Part shown: positions 1 through 6,730 of the stretch, one piece after another | Position numbering within the stretch: position 1 is the stretch's first letter | Layout: the number at the start of each line of letters is the position of its first letter | Assembly (NCBI GenBank): GCA_903827735.1 | Contig: CAIKJM010000296.1 | Location: 1-7,198, forward strand | Origin: an uncultured Rhodanobacter sp. | GTDB lineage: Bacteria; Pseudomonadota; Gammaproteobacteria; Xanthomonadales; Rhodanobacteraceae | Reading direction: 5' to 3' | DNA length: 7,198 nucleotides | Made by a program: the position numbers and the translations under genes | Notes under the pieces: model-generated | Database searches by the model: none | Seen by the model: the letters and a program-made list of their open reading frames with translations, nothing else | What the model was told of the DNA's origin: nothing

Positions 1-33
1 ACACTCTTTCCCTACACGACGCTCTTCCGATCT
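1..33 (+). other. Illumina TruSeq adapter / read-1 primer sequence (non-genomic)
   Basis: The first 33 bases, beginning ACACTCTTTCCC and ending GCTCTTCCGATCT, match the well-known Illumina TruSeq universal adapter 3' part (read-1 sequencing primer site) at every position as I recall it. The 3' end of the adapter abuts the insert, as it would in a ligated library fragment, so biological sequence should start at about base 34. This marks the left edge as an untrimmed contig end. Nothing should be inferred from these bases. Confidence 0.97.
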
Positions 34-82
34 TCAAGAATTGCTTGCACCTCATCCAGCTGAGCAGGCGGTTTTTGCCGAC

Positions 83-111
83 AAAAAACGCCGGCGCAAA
101 GCCGGCGTTTT
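83..111 (-). terminator. Intrinsic (rho-independent) terminator of the operon, potentially bidirectional
   Basis: A perfect 7-bp GC-only stem, CGCCGGC at 89-95 and GCCGGCG at 101-107, closes a 5-base loop, GCAAA. It is flanked by an A run at 83-88 and a T run at 108-111. Read on the minus strand it is a GC-rich hairpin followed by six T residues, about 30 bases after the stop codon of the transporter gene, which is the right place and polarity to end the operon. The shorter T run on the plus strand means it could also act on a convergent gene from the left, but no such gene can be recognised in the remaining bases 34-82. Confidence 0.9.
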
Positions 112-140
112 CTAACCGTTGGTGTAGGGCGGATAGAAGA

Positions 141-1526
141 TTACCGCCCAATCGCACGCAACGGCTTGCCGGCCATCAGCCTGGTTTCGATCTGTTCCAG
201 CGTCACGCCTTTGGTCTCCGGCACGAGCCAGAAGGTGAGACCGATGAAGATCACATTGAGGCCGGCGTAAAGCCAGAACGTATTGGCATTGCCGATGCCG
301 TTGAGCAGGCTGAGGAAGGTCAGGCCGACGATGTAGTTGCCCACCCAGTTGGTGAAAGTGGACGCGCCAATGCCGAAATCGCGGCCCTTGAGCGGCTGCA
401 CTTCCGAGCACAGCGTCCAGATCAGCGGACCGGCCGACATCGCGAAGCCGACGATGAAGAGCAGCAGCATGCCGACCGTGAAGTACTGCTCGCCCTTGCC
501 GTTGATGCCCATATGCATCATCGCACCCACCACGCCCAGGCCAAGCGCCATCACCACGAAACCCGCGTAAAGCATCGGCTTGCGGCCGACACGGTCGACA
601 AAGCCGATCGCAATGAAGGTAGCCAGCACGTTGGTCAGGCCCACGATGGCGGTAAACCACAGCTGCGCGTGGGTGTCGTAGCCCATCGTCTGGAAGATCT
701 TCGGCGCGTAGTACATCACCACATTCATGCCCGTGAACTGCTGCATCAGCTGCAGCAGTACGCCCAAGCCGACCGAACGACGGAAATTTTTGTTCTGCTG
801 GAACAGATGCCAGCCGAGCTGCGGTTGCTTCAGCTGTTCTTCGATGTCGGCGATCTCGTGATTGACGATACCATCGTCACCGCGCAGACGCTTGAGCACC
901 TTGATCGCATCGGGTTTACGACCGCGCATCATCAGCCAGCGCGGGCTATCGGGCAAAAACAGCACGCCGAACAGAAACAGCACGCCTGGGATGGCAATGA
1001 TGCCAAGCATCCAGCGCCAGGCGCCTGCGGCGCTGAAAGCCAGATCGGAAAGAAACGCCACCAGGATACCGGTGGTGATCATCAGCTGGTAAAGCGAAAT
1101 CATCGAGCCACGAATTTTTTCTGGCGCCACTTCCGCCAGATACAGCGGCGCCGTAAAGGTCGCTATACCGATCGCGAGACCGAGCACGATGCGCGCCAGA
1201 ATCAGCGTCATCGGCGACCAGGCGAACGCGCACAGCAGCGAGCCGAGCACGAACAACACCGCGCCGGCGATCAGCGATTTCTTTCGACCCAGTGCCGAGG
1301 ACATCCAGGCGGCACCGAGTGCGCCGATGGCGGCGCCGAGCATCATGGCGCTGACGATCCATTCGACGGTGTGATCGTTGATATTGAAGTCTTTCTGGAT
1401 GAACTGGGTGGCGCCGGAAATCACGCCGATGTCCAGACCGAACATCAGGCCGGCGAGCGCGGCCAGGACGCAGGTAAAAATAACCGTCGTTCGGGCGACG
1501 GCTTGCGGTGACTCAGAAGTATTCAT
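141..1526 (-). CDS. galP: Sugar:H+ symporter, MFS sugar porter family, GalP-like
   Basis: This is a 461-residue inner-membrane protein, close in length to E. coli GalP (464), and it reads very similarly to GalP along its whole length. It should import a free hexose such as D-galactose with protons. Sugar-porter signatures are visible: the TM1 aspartate D32 in GLDIGV, GRKK at 80-83 after TM2, PEKIRGS from about 135, PDSPRW at 192-197 before the central loop, QQFTGMNVVMYYAP at 262-275, DRVGRK at 311-316, GPLIW at 366-370, and PETKG at 436-440 after TM12. An ATG 18 codons further upstream is in frame, but the start at 1526 is preferred because AGGAA lies 7 bases ahead of it and the GalP alignment begins here. 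It is the last gene of the operon, 70 bases after the lactonase, with a stem-loop between them and the terminator just beyond. Neighbours argue for galactose, but GalP, AraE and XylE-type porters overlap, so arabinose or another sugar remains possible. Confidence 0.88.
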   Translation of the reverse strand: MNTSESPQAVARTTVIFTCVLAALAGLMFGLDIGVISGATQFIQKDFNINDHTVEWIVSAMMLGAAIGALGAAWMSSALGRKKSLIAGAVLFVLGSLLCAFAWSPMTLILARIVLGLAIGIATFTAPLYLAEVAPEKIRGSMISLYQLMITTGILVAFLSDLAFSAAGAWRWMLGIIAIPGVLFLFGVLFLPDSPRWLMMRGRKPDAIKVLKRLRGDDGIVNHEIADIEEQLKQPQLGWHLFQQNKNFRRSVGLGVLLQLMQQFTGMNVVMYYAPKIFQTMGYDTHAQLWFTAIVGLTNVLATFIAIGFVDRVGRKPMLYAGFVVMALGLGVVGAMMHMGINGKGEQYFTVGMLLLFIVGFAMSAGPLIWTLCSEVQPLKGRDFGIGASTFTNWVGNYIVGLTFLSLLNGIGNANTFWLYAGLNVIFIGLTFWLVPETKGVTLEQIETRLMAGKPLRAIGR

Positions 1527-1558
1527 GGTTTTATTCCTGGAGAGGAAAGCGGATGGGG

Positions 1559-1597
1559 ACGCCGGATCGGATGGCCGCAAAGCGCATCATCCGGCGT
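1559..1597 (-). repeat. REP-like intergenic stem-loop between lactonase and transporter genes
   Basis: Perfect 9-bp arms, ACGCCGGAT at 1559-1567 and ATCCGGCGT at 1589-1597, enclose further pairing: GATG at 1570-1573 with CATC at 1585-1588, and CGC at 1576-1578 with GCG at 1582-1584 around an AAA loop. That gives about 16 base pairs with two small one-sided bulges. The outermost base lies in the lactonase stop codon. No T run follows on the minus strand, so it is not an ordinary intrinsic terminator. The GCCGGAT...ATCCGGC arms recall enterobacterial REP elements. A role as 3' mRNA stabiliser, processing site or partial attenuator ahead of the transporter is inference. Confidence 0.6.
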
Positions 1598-2493
1598 CAT
1601 CCGTCACGATTCGGTGTACCGGCAAAGCGCGACTCGCGCAGGCCGGTGATGCCGACGTCGTAGGCGAAGAGGTAGCCGGCCTGAGGGTCGGCGGCGAGTT
1701 GTTCGGGCGTGAGGTCTTCACTGGCGCTGGTGACAAATAGCGTATCGAGCCCCGCCGCGCCGAACGCCGGCTTGGTCGTCTGCGCGGCCGGCAGCGCGAT
1801 GATGCGATCCTCGCTGCCGTCGGCCAGGTACCGCACCACCCGGCCCATGCCCCACTGCGCGTTCCACAGCGCACCTTCGGCATCGACCGTAGAGCCATCG
1901 GGTACGCCGCTCATGCCGGTGAGGTCAACGAACAGGCGGGGCTCGCCCAGCGTGTCGCCGTAATCGCAGCAATAGATTTTGCGTGTCGGCGAATCGCAGA
2001 AATACATGCGATCGCCGGCCGGGCTGAAGGCAATGCTGTTGCTGATCGCCACGTCCGGCAGCGGCAGCCGCTCCAGGCTCAGATCGCGGTTGAGCCGATA
2101 GAAGCCGCCGACGGCCCGCTTGTTGCCCCGCGCCGGCTCGTGCAGCGTGCCGAATACGAAGCGACCCTGCCGATCGCAGACGCCGTCGTTGCTGCGCGTC
2201 GGCAGATGTTTTTCCACCGCGTGCAGCTCAATCAGTTCACGCGTGTCGGGATGGAAGAAAGCCAGGCGCGAGGCCAGCGCCAGCAGCAGCCAGCCGTCGG
2301 CTTCGCACAGCGCAAACGAGGCCAGCCGCTCGGGCATGTCCCAATGCAGCACCCGGCCGTCGTCAGGATGCAAACGCCACAGCTTGCACCCGCCGATATC
2401 GGTCCACCACAGCGCCTGCAGGCGGTCGTCCCACAGCACGCCTTCGCCCAGCTCGTGCGGCACGGCGTGTGCAACGGTCGGCGATGCGCTCAT
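1597..2493 (-). CDS. SMP-30/gluconolactonase-family sugar lactonase
   Basis: This 298-residue protein has the six-bladed beta-propeller fold family of regucalcin (SMP-30) and sugar lactonases, which hydrolyse aldonolactones to aldonic acids with one divalent metal. The expected ligands appear in order: E17 in LGEGVLW, N152 in ISNSIAFSP and D199 in VPDGSTVDAEG. The substrate-contact motif RSNDG at 100-104 corresponds to RFNDG in regucalcin. No signal peptide is evident, so it should be cytoplasmic. A longer in-frame ATG (2649) exists but lies inside the dehydrogenase gene. The start at 2493 fits GGAGGT 5 bases upstream and forms an ATGA overlap with the dehydrogenase stop. In this operon it should open galactono-lactone made by that dehydrogenase. 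The family is broad (glucono-, xylono-, arabinono- and fucono-lactonases), so substrate is assigned by context only. Confidence 0.88.
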   Translation of the reverse strand: MSASPTVAHAVPHELGEGVLWDDRLQALWWTDIGGCKLWRLHPDDGRVLHWDMPERLASFALCEADGWLLLALASRLAFFHPDTRELIELHAVEKHLPTRSNDGVCDRQGRFVFGTLHEPARGNKRAVGGFYRLNRDLSLERLPLPDVAISNSIAFSPAGDRMYFCDSPTRKIYCCDYGDTLGEPRLFVDLTGMSGVPDGSTVDAEGALWNAQWGMGRVVRYLADGSEDRIIALPAAQTTKPAFGAAGLDTLFVTSASEDLTPEQLAADPQAGYLFAYDVGITGLRESRFAGTPNRDG

Positions 2494-3257
2494 ACCCAAC
2501 CTCCATCGACAATGAAATCCTGGCCGGTGCACATGCGGCTGTCGTCGGCCGCGAGAAACAGCGCCGCGCGCGCCACATCGGAAGGTTCCAGATGTCCAGG
2601 CAGGCACTGGCCGCGCTTGATCGAGGCTTCGCCGTCGGCATCGAGCCACAGCGTGCGCTGCTTCTCGGTGATCACCCAGCCGGGCACCAGACAGTTGATG
2701 CGGATGTGCTGCGCGCCGAGCTCGCGCGCCATCCCGTTGACGAAGCCGCGCACCGCGGCCTTGGCCATCGCATACAGCGGGAAAGCGCCGTTTTTTCTAA
2801 TCCAGCTAATGGAACCCATGCAGATGATGGAGCCGCCGCCCAGCTGCTGCATGTCCGCCATCACCGCCTTGGTCACAAACACCTGATGCCGCAGATTGAC
2901 GGCAATATTGCGCTCGAAGAACGCCTCATCCACGTCGTCGAGGGCATGGCGGCGGTCATTCGCCGCGTTGTTGATGAGCACCGAGAACGGACCCAACGCG
3001 CTACGCAAAGTCTCGATGCTCCGCGCCAGCGCATCGAGGTCGGTGATATCGCCATGCTGGAACACCGGCGTGTGCGCTACCTCTGCGAGCGACTCGATCA
3101 GCGTAGCCGCCGACGCGTCATCGATATCGATAAAGCCGACGCGCGCGCCCTGCCGTGCAAAGTGCTCGACCAAGGAGGCACCGATGCCACTGGCGCCACC
3201 GGTGATGAGCACGCTGCGATCGGCAAGGCTGGGATAGTTGGCAAAACGTGCCGTCAT
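2490..3257 (-). CDS. SDR-family aldose 1-dehydrogenase (probable D-galactose dehydrogenase; XylB-like)
   Basis: This 255-residue classical short-chain dehydrogenase should oxidise an aldose at C1 to its lactone with NAD(P)+. It has the Rossmann cofactor loop TGGASGIG at 19-26, D44 at the end of the second strand (an acidic residue that usually favours NAD+), NNAAN at 96-100, and a complete tetrad of N121 (NLRH), S149 (MGSISW), Y162 and K166 (YAMAK). From memory it resembles Caulobacter D-xylose 1-dehydrogenase XylB in several segments: the YPSL N-terminus, FARQGA, ND.RH after NNA, NLRH, and GSISW. The neighbouring dgo genes make D-galactose the natural substrate, although relaxed activity on L-arabinose, D-fucose or xylose is plausible. 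It starts 46 bases after dgoD with only a weak Shine-Dalgarno, and its stop overlaps the lactonase start, pairing the two as a dehydrogenase-lactonase module. Confidence 0.85.
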   Translation of the reverse strand: MTARFANYPSLADRSVLITGGASGIGASLVEHFARQGARVGFIDIDDASAATLIESLAEVAHTPVFQHGDITDLDALARSIETLRSALGPFSVLINNAANDRRHALDDVDEAFFERNIAVNLRHQVFVTKAVMADMQQLGGGSIICMGSISWIRKNGAFPLYAMAKAAVRGFVNGMARELGAQHIRINCLVPGWVITEKQRTLWLDADGEASIKRGQCLPGHLEPSDVARAALFLAADDSRMCTGQDFIVDGGWV

Positions 3258-3303
3258 GATCGGTTGTCCATAAAACGAAGAGGTCGTACGGCGCCAGCGA
3301 TGC

Positions 3304-4452
3304 TCACCACTCCGCCACGCTGCCGTCAGCGTGCCGCCAGATCGGGTTGCGCCAGCGATGACCGACCGCGGCGCGCTCGATCACGTAGGCCTCGTTGACC
3401 TCGATACCGAGGCCGGGACCACCGGGAATGGTGACGTAGCCGTTCTCGTAGGCGAAAACGCTGCGGTCGGCCACGTAGTCGAGCAAGTCGTTGGCCGCGT
3501 TGTAATGGATGCCCAGGCTCTGTTCCTGGATAAAGGCGTTGTGGCAGACGGCGTCGAGCTGCAGGTTCGCCGCCAGCGCGATCGGGCCGAGCGGACAATG
3601 CAACGCCAGCGCCACGTCGTAGGCTTCGGCCATCGCGGCGATCTTGCGCGTTTCGGTGATGCCGCCGGCATGCGAGGGGTCGGGCTGAATGATGTCGACG
3701 CCGCCGCGATCCAGCACGCGTTTGAAATCCCAGCGCGAATACAGGCGTTCGCCAAGCGCGATCGGCGCTGGCGAAATAGCGGCCAGCTCGGGGATGCATT
3801 CGAGGTATTCCGACAGCACCGGCTCCTCGATAAACATCAGCTTGTACGGCGCCAGCTCGCGCATCAGCACCTTGGCCATCGGCTTGTGCACGCGGCCGTG
3901 GAAGTCGACGCCCAGGCCGATGTTCGGACCCACCGCATCGCGCACCGCCTGGACGTTGGCCAGCACCTTGTCGACCTTGTCGTGCGAGTCGATGTACTGC
4001 ATTTCCTCGGTGCCATTCATCTTGACCGCGGTGAACCCGCGGCCTACCGCATCACTGGCCGCGCGCGCGGTGTCGGCCGGACGATCACCGCCGATCCACG
4101 AATACACGCGGATGCGATCGCGTACCGGACCACCCAACAAGGTATGCACCGGTACGCCGAGATGCTTGCCCTTGATGTCCCACAGCGCCTGGTCGATGCC
4201 GGCGATCGCGCTCATCAGAATCGGACCGCCGCGATAAAAGCCGCCGCGATACATCACGCTCCACAGATCCTCGATGCGGCCGGGGTCTTTGCCGATCAGG
4301 TAATCGGACAGCTCTTCCACGGCGGCAGCGACCGTCAGCGCGCGCCCTTCCACCACCGGCTCGCCCCAGCCGACGATGCCGCTGTCCGTCTCGATTTTCA
4401 GAAACAGCCAGCGCGGCGGCACGAGATAGGTTTTCAGGCCGGTGATTTTCAT
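3304..4452 (-). CDS. dgoD: D-galactonate dehydratase (enolase superfamily)
   Basis: This 382-residue enzyme has the same length as E. coli DgoD as I recall it and reads closely along its whole length, including the C-terminal WRNPIWRH...SVAEW. It dehydrates D-galactonate to 2-dehydro-3-deoxy-D-galactonate (KDGal). All the functional positions expected for DgoD are present at the same numbers: metal ligands D183, E209 and E235, acid/base H185 and H285, with D258 next to the active site (QPDPSHAGG) and E310 (IQEQS). The N-terminal capping domain spans about 1-120 and contains PPRWLFLKIETD and GGFYRGGPILMSAIAGIDQALWD. One small difference is ALHCPLGP where E. coli has APHCPLGP. The start at 4452 is preferred over an ATG 9 codons upstream because it matches the family N-terminus MKIT and makes an ATGA overlap with the aldolase stop, so translation is probably coupled. 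This gene is the strongest evidence that the pathway goes through galactonate. Confidence 0.95.
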   Translation of the reverse strand: MKITGLKTYLVPPRWLFLKIETDSGIVGWGEPVVEGRALTVAAAVEELSDYLIGKDPGRIEDLWSVMYRGGFYRGGPILMSAIAGIDQALWDIKGKHLGVPVHTLLGGPVRDRIRVYSWIGGDRPADTARAASDAVGRGFTAVKMNGTEEMQYIDSHDKVDKVLANVQAVRDAVGPNIGLGVDFHGRVHKPMAKVLMRELAPYKLMFIEEPVLSEYLECIPELAAISPAPIALGERLYSRWDFKRVLDRGGVDIIQPDPSHAGGITETRKIAAMAEAYDVALALHCPLGPIALAANLQLDAVCHNAFIQEQSLGIHYNAANDLLDYVADRSVFAYENGYVTIPGGPGLGIEVNEAYVIERAAVGHRWRNPIWRHADGSVAEW

Positions 4453-5081
4453 GCCGCGTGCTTCTTCGCCTCGGCCCACGCCTGGGCGAACTTCTTTGCC
4501 CGCTCACCGGTTTCCGCCGCGCTGCGACCAGGCGCATACAGCGCCGAGCCGATGCCGAAGCCGCGCACGCCGGCAGCCACGTATGGCCCCATGTTTTCCG
4601 GCGTAATGCCGCCGACCGGCAGCAGAGCGAGATCCTTAGGCAGCACCGCCCGCCAGGCCTTCACCACCGTCGGGCTGATGTGCTCGGCGGCGAAAATTTT
4701 CAGCGCATCGGCGCCGGCATGGATCGCGGCGAACGCTTCCGTCGGCGTGGCAATGCCGGGAATGCAGAACAGGCCGTGACGCTTGGCTTCGGCAATCACC
4801 TCCACGTCGCCATGCGGCATCACAATGAGCTGGCCGCCGGCGGCCACCACCTGGCCCACCTGCGCCTTGCTCAAGACGGTGCCTGCACCGACCAGCGCGC
4901 GATGGCCAAAGGCCTCGGCCATCAATCCGATGCTGCGCATCGGGTTGGGGGAATTGAGCGGCACCTCGAGGATGCGAAAGCCCGCATCCAGCACGGCATT
5001 ACCGACATCGACAGCCTCGTCCGGGGTGAGGCCGCGCAGTATCGCCACCAGCGGCAGCGGTTCGAACCAGGGATCGATCAC
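4449..5081 (-). CDS. dgoA: 2-dehydro-3-deoxy-6-phosphogalactonate aldolase
   Basis: This 210-residue class I aldolase of the KDPG/KDPGal family cleaves KDPGal to pyruvate and D-glyceraldehyde-3-phosphate. Visible family marks are LVAILRG at 11-17, catalytic E39 in LEVPLNSP, GAGTVL at 65-70, the Schiff-base lysine K128 in ALKIF, and the phosphate-binding loops VGGITPEN at 156-163 and GFGIGS at 174-179. The segment LEVPLNSP is the form seen in the galactonate-type enzyme rather than in Eda. I chose a GTG start at 5081: AGGAG lies 7 bases upstream, the protein then begins at the usual point (E. coli DgoA is about 205 residues), and the GTGA overlaps the kinase stop. The in-frame ATG far upstream at 5255 lies inside the kinase gene and would add about 58 residues of arginine-rich, non-family sequence. 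Confidence 0.93.
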   Translation of the reverse strand: MIDPWFEPLPLVAILRGLTPDEAVDVGNAVLDAGFRILEVPLNSPNPMRSIGLMAEAFGHRALVGAGTVLSKAQVGQVVAAGGQLIVMPHGDVEVIAEAKRHGLFCIPGIATPTEAFAAIHAGADALKIFAAEHISPTVVKAWRAVLPKDLALLPVGGITPENMGPYVAAGVRGFGIGSALYAPGRSAAETGERAKKFAQAWAEAKKHAA

Positions 5082-6007
5082 AAGGTAACTCCTGCAGAAG
5101 AATGGGACGTGGTGGATCCAAGCAGGCCCGCGGCGCGCGCCAGCCACCAGAGTCCGGCAGCGGCGGTGTCGTCGACTGCGGGAGCCAGCGCGATGGAAAA
5201 TTCGGCCGCGGCCAGGCGATAGCGGGCGCACAGCGCCGCGTCGCCGATCAGCCACAGCGGCTGGTCGGTGGGCATGCGCTGGTCGGCGCGCATGGAACGG
5301 AATTCCTCCCCGATCAGCAGGCCGGAGAGATAGTCGGGAATGGAGGCGGGCTGCAGATCGCCGTCGAGCATGCGTGCACGCGTGGCAAATAGACGGCTGA
5401 GCGAACCAGCCGCACCACTGTCGCGCGCCTGCCGCACGCCGTCGACGAAAGCATCGCCATCATCGACCACCGCCGAGGCATCGACACCGGCAGCAAGAAT
5501 GGAATGCTGCCGCAGCAGCGCGAAAAGCTCGCCGGTCATCAGCGTGCAGAAGTCGACCACCCTGCCCTGGCGCAGCGACGCCCACTTGCTATGCGTACCG
5601 GGAAGCAGCACCGTTGCATCCGCGGCCGCCGGATGACGAGCCATCAGGCCGACAATCTGGGTTTCCTCACCGCGCATCACATCCGGGCCGCGCGGATTGC
5701 GCAGGCCCGGCACAATCGTCAGGCCGTCGGCGGTATCCAGCGCGTCGGCCAGCTGATCGCCGCCGGCAGGCAGGTCGAGATAGCCCACTTCCCGCCAGCC
5801 GCTGCGGCTACCGATCATGCCGGATGCGATTCGCGTCATCGGCGGCCAACCCTGGGTGACGGCATCGAGCGCTCCAGCAAAACCGCTGTCTGGCAGCTGC
5901 CGGATGCCCCACGGCTTACGCCGCGTCTCCAGCACCGTACCGTCGGCGTCCACCAACATGGCGCGCAGGCTCGACGTGCCCCAGTCCAGTGCGATCAGCC
6001 CGCTCAT
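5078..6007 (-). CDS. dgoK: 2-dehydro-3-deoxygalactonokinase
   Basis: This 309-residue sugar-acid kinase phosphorylates KDGal to KDPGal with ATP. E. coli DgoK is slightly shorter (about 292). ASKHA-fold features include the N-terminal phosphate-1 motif ALDWGTSSLRA at 6-16 and family blocks GMIGSRSGW at 63-71, MRGEETQ at 111-117, LPGTHSKW at 135-142, TLMTGELFALLRQHSIL at 155-171 and YLSGLLIGEE at 226-235. The adenosine-side motif LIGDAALC is at 253-260. It has a strong Shine-Dalgarno, GGGAGG, 6 bases ahead of the ATG, and the ATGA overlap with the regulator stop indicates coupled translation. The C-terminal 15 or so residues (after RAAGLL) look low in conservation and may simply be a variable tail. 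Confidence 0.93.
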   Translation of the reverse strand: MSGLIALDWGTSSLRAMLVDADGTVLETRRKPWGIRQLPDSGFAGALDAVTQGWPPMTRIASGMIGSRSGWREVGYLDLPAGGDQLADALDTADGLTIVPGLRNPRGPDVMRGEETQIVGLMARHPAAADATVLLPGTHSKWASLRQGRVVDFCTLMTGELFALLRQHSILAAGVDASAVVDDGDAFVDGVRQARDSGAAGSLSRLFATRARMLDGDLQPASIPDYLSGLLIGEEFRSMRADQRMPTDQPLWLIGDAALCARYRLAAAEFSIALAPAVDDTAAAGLWWLARAAGLLGSTTSHSSAGVTL

Positions 6008-6711
6008 GCAATACCTCCCGTGTGTTGAAGGTGGCGCCGCGAGTCGTCGACCATTTTCTGCATGGCCATGCGCGCCCGCGGCGCGCTGCGCTTGCGAATC
6101 GCGTCGTAGACCTTGAAATGCTGCGGCAGCGAATACTTGAAATCGTCCGAGGCGCGCGCCGAGAGCAGAAAGAATCCATGCAGGGCAGTGGCAATGACGT
6201 TGAACAGCGAGCTCATCAGCTCATTATTCGCCGCGTTCAGTACGGCACTGTGAAATTCTGCGTCGGCTTTGGCCCATTCGTCCCGATCACCCGCCTGCGC
6301 CATGGCCTGGTAGGCCGCAGCAATAGTGGCGAGCTGGGCGCGATCACGCTTTTGGGCCGCCGCCGCCGCTGCCGCGGGCTCGATGATCTCCCGCATCTCG
6401 ACCAGCTCGGCTATAAAGGCTTGTGTCGGCATCGTAGCGAAGCGCCAGCCCAGCACGTCGGCATCGAGCTGATGCCAGAACCGCCGTTCGCGCACGCGCG
6501 CACCCGTTTTCTGACGGCTTTCGATCAGCCCTTTAGCACCGAGCACCTTCATCGCTTCGCGCAGCGCAGAGCGGCTGACAACCAGTTGGCCGGCCAGCAG
6601 CTCCTCGCTGGGCAGCGCGTCACCCGGCGCCAGCGAACCGCCTACGATCAATCGCCCCAGCTGGTCAACGACCTGCCGGTGAACCTTGGGCTGTGAAGCG
6701 TCTGGGGGCAT
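6004..6711 (-). CDS. dgoR: FadR/GntR-family (FCD) transcriptional regulator of the operon, DgoR-like
   Basis: This 235-residue protein has an N-terminal GntR winged helix (about 10-76, with PGDALPSEELLAGQLVVSRSALREAM and the wing RQKTGARV) and a C-terminal FCD effector domain (about 97-225). In FCD proteins a metal site made of Asp and His holds a small carboxylate. Here R107 and E111 in MREIIEP, D150 and H154 in DAEFH, and H198 in QHFKVYDAI fit that pattern, while the usual fourth histidine near the C-terminus appears to be replaced (AMQKMVDDS). E. coli DgoR is about 229 residues, occupies the same first place in dgoRKAD, and represses the operon until galactonate binds, so the same role is inferred. 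The start at 6711 has only a poor Shine-Dalgarno. The predicted leader is about 20 bases, so translation may be modest, which suits a repressor. Confidence 0.87.
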   Translation of the reverse strand: MPPDASQPKVHRQVVDQLGRLIVGGSLAPGDALPSEELLAGQLVVSRSALREAMKVLGAKGLIESRQKTGARVRERRFWHQLDADVLGWRFATMPTQAFIAELVEMREIIEPAAAAAAAQKRDRAQLATIAAAYQAMAQAGDRDEWAKADAEFHSAVLNAANNELMSSLFNVIATALHGFFLLSARASDDFKYSLPQHFKVYDAIRKRSAPRARMAMQKMVDDSRRHLQHTGGIA

Positions 6712-6730
6712 GGCGCTGGATCAAATCTAT

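Noticed and set aside
34..82. Possible end of a convergent plus-strand gene or start of another minus-strand gene beyond the terminator
   Set aside because: Only about 49 bases remain. The short frames have no ribosome site and no recognisable peptide, so nothing can be supported.
1042..1050. AGATCGGAA, the beginning of the reverse-complement Illumina adapter, suspected internal adapter junction
   Set aside because: The match stops after nine bases, and the sequence encodes the LSDLAF segment that fits the GalP family without a break, so it is a chance match in genuine coding DNA.
45..1511. A 488-codon open frame on the plus strand opposite the transporter gene
   Set aside because: It is antisense to a clear GalP-like gene, very rich in His, Gln, Arg and Glu, starts within a few bases of the adapter, and resembles no family. 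Long antisense frames are expected in GC-rich coding DNA.
3258..3303. Possible internal promoter in the dgoD to dehydrogenase gap, and a TTGTCCA word also found at 6857-6863
   Set aside because: No paired -35/-10 hexamers are convincing, and a shared 7-mer without symmetry is within chance expectation.
3331..4779. A 482-codon open frame on the plus strand opposite dgoD and dgoA
   Set aside because: It crosses two well-supported genes antisense, has shadow-like composition, and has no ribosome site or recognisable domain.
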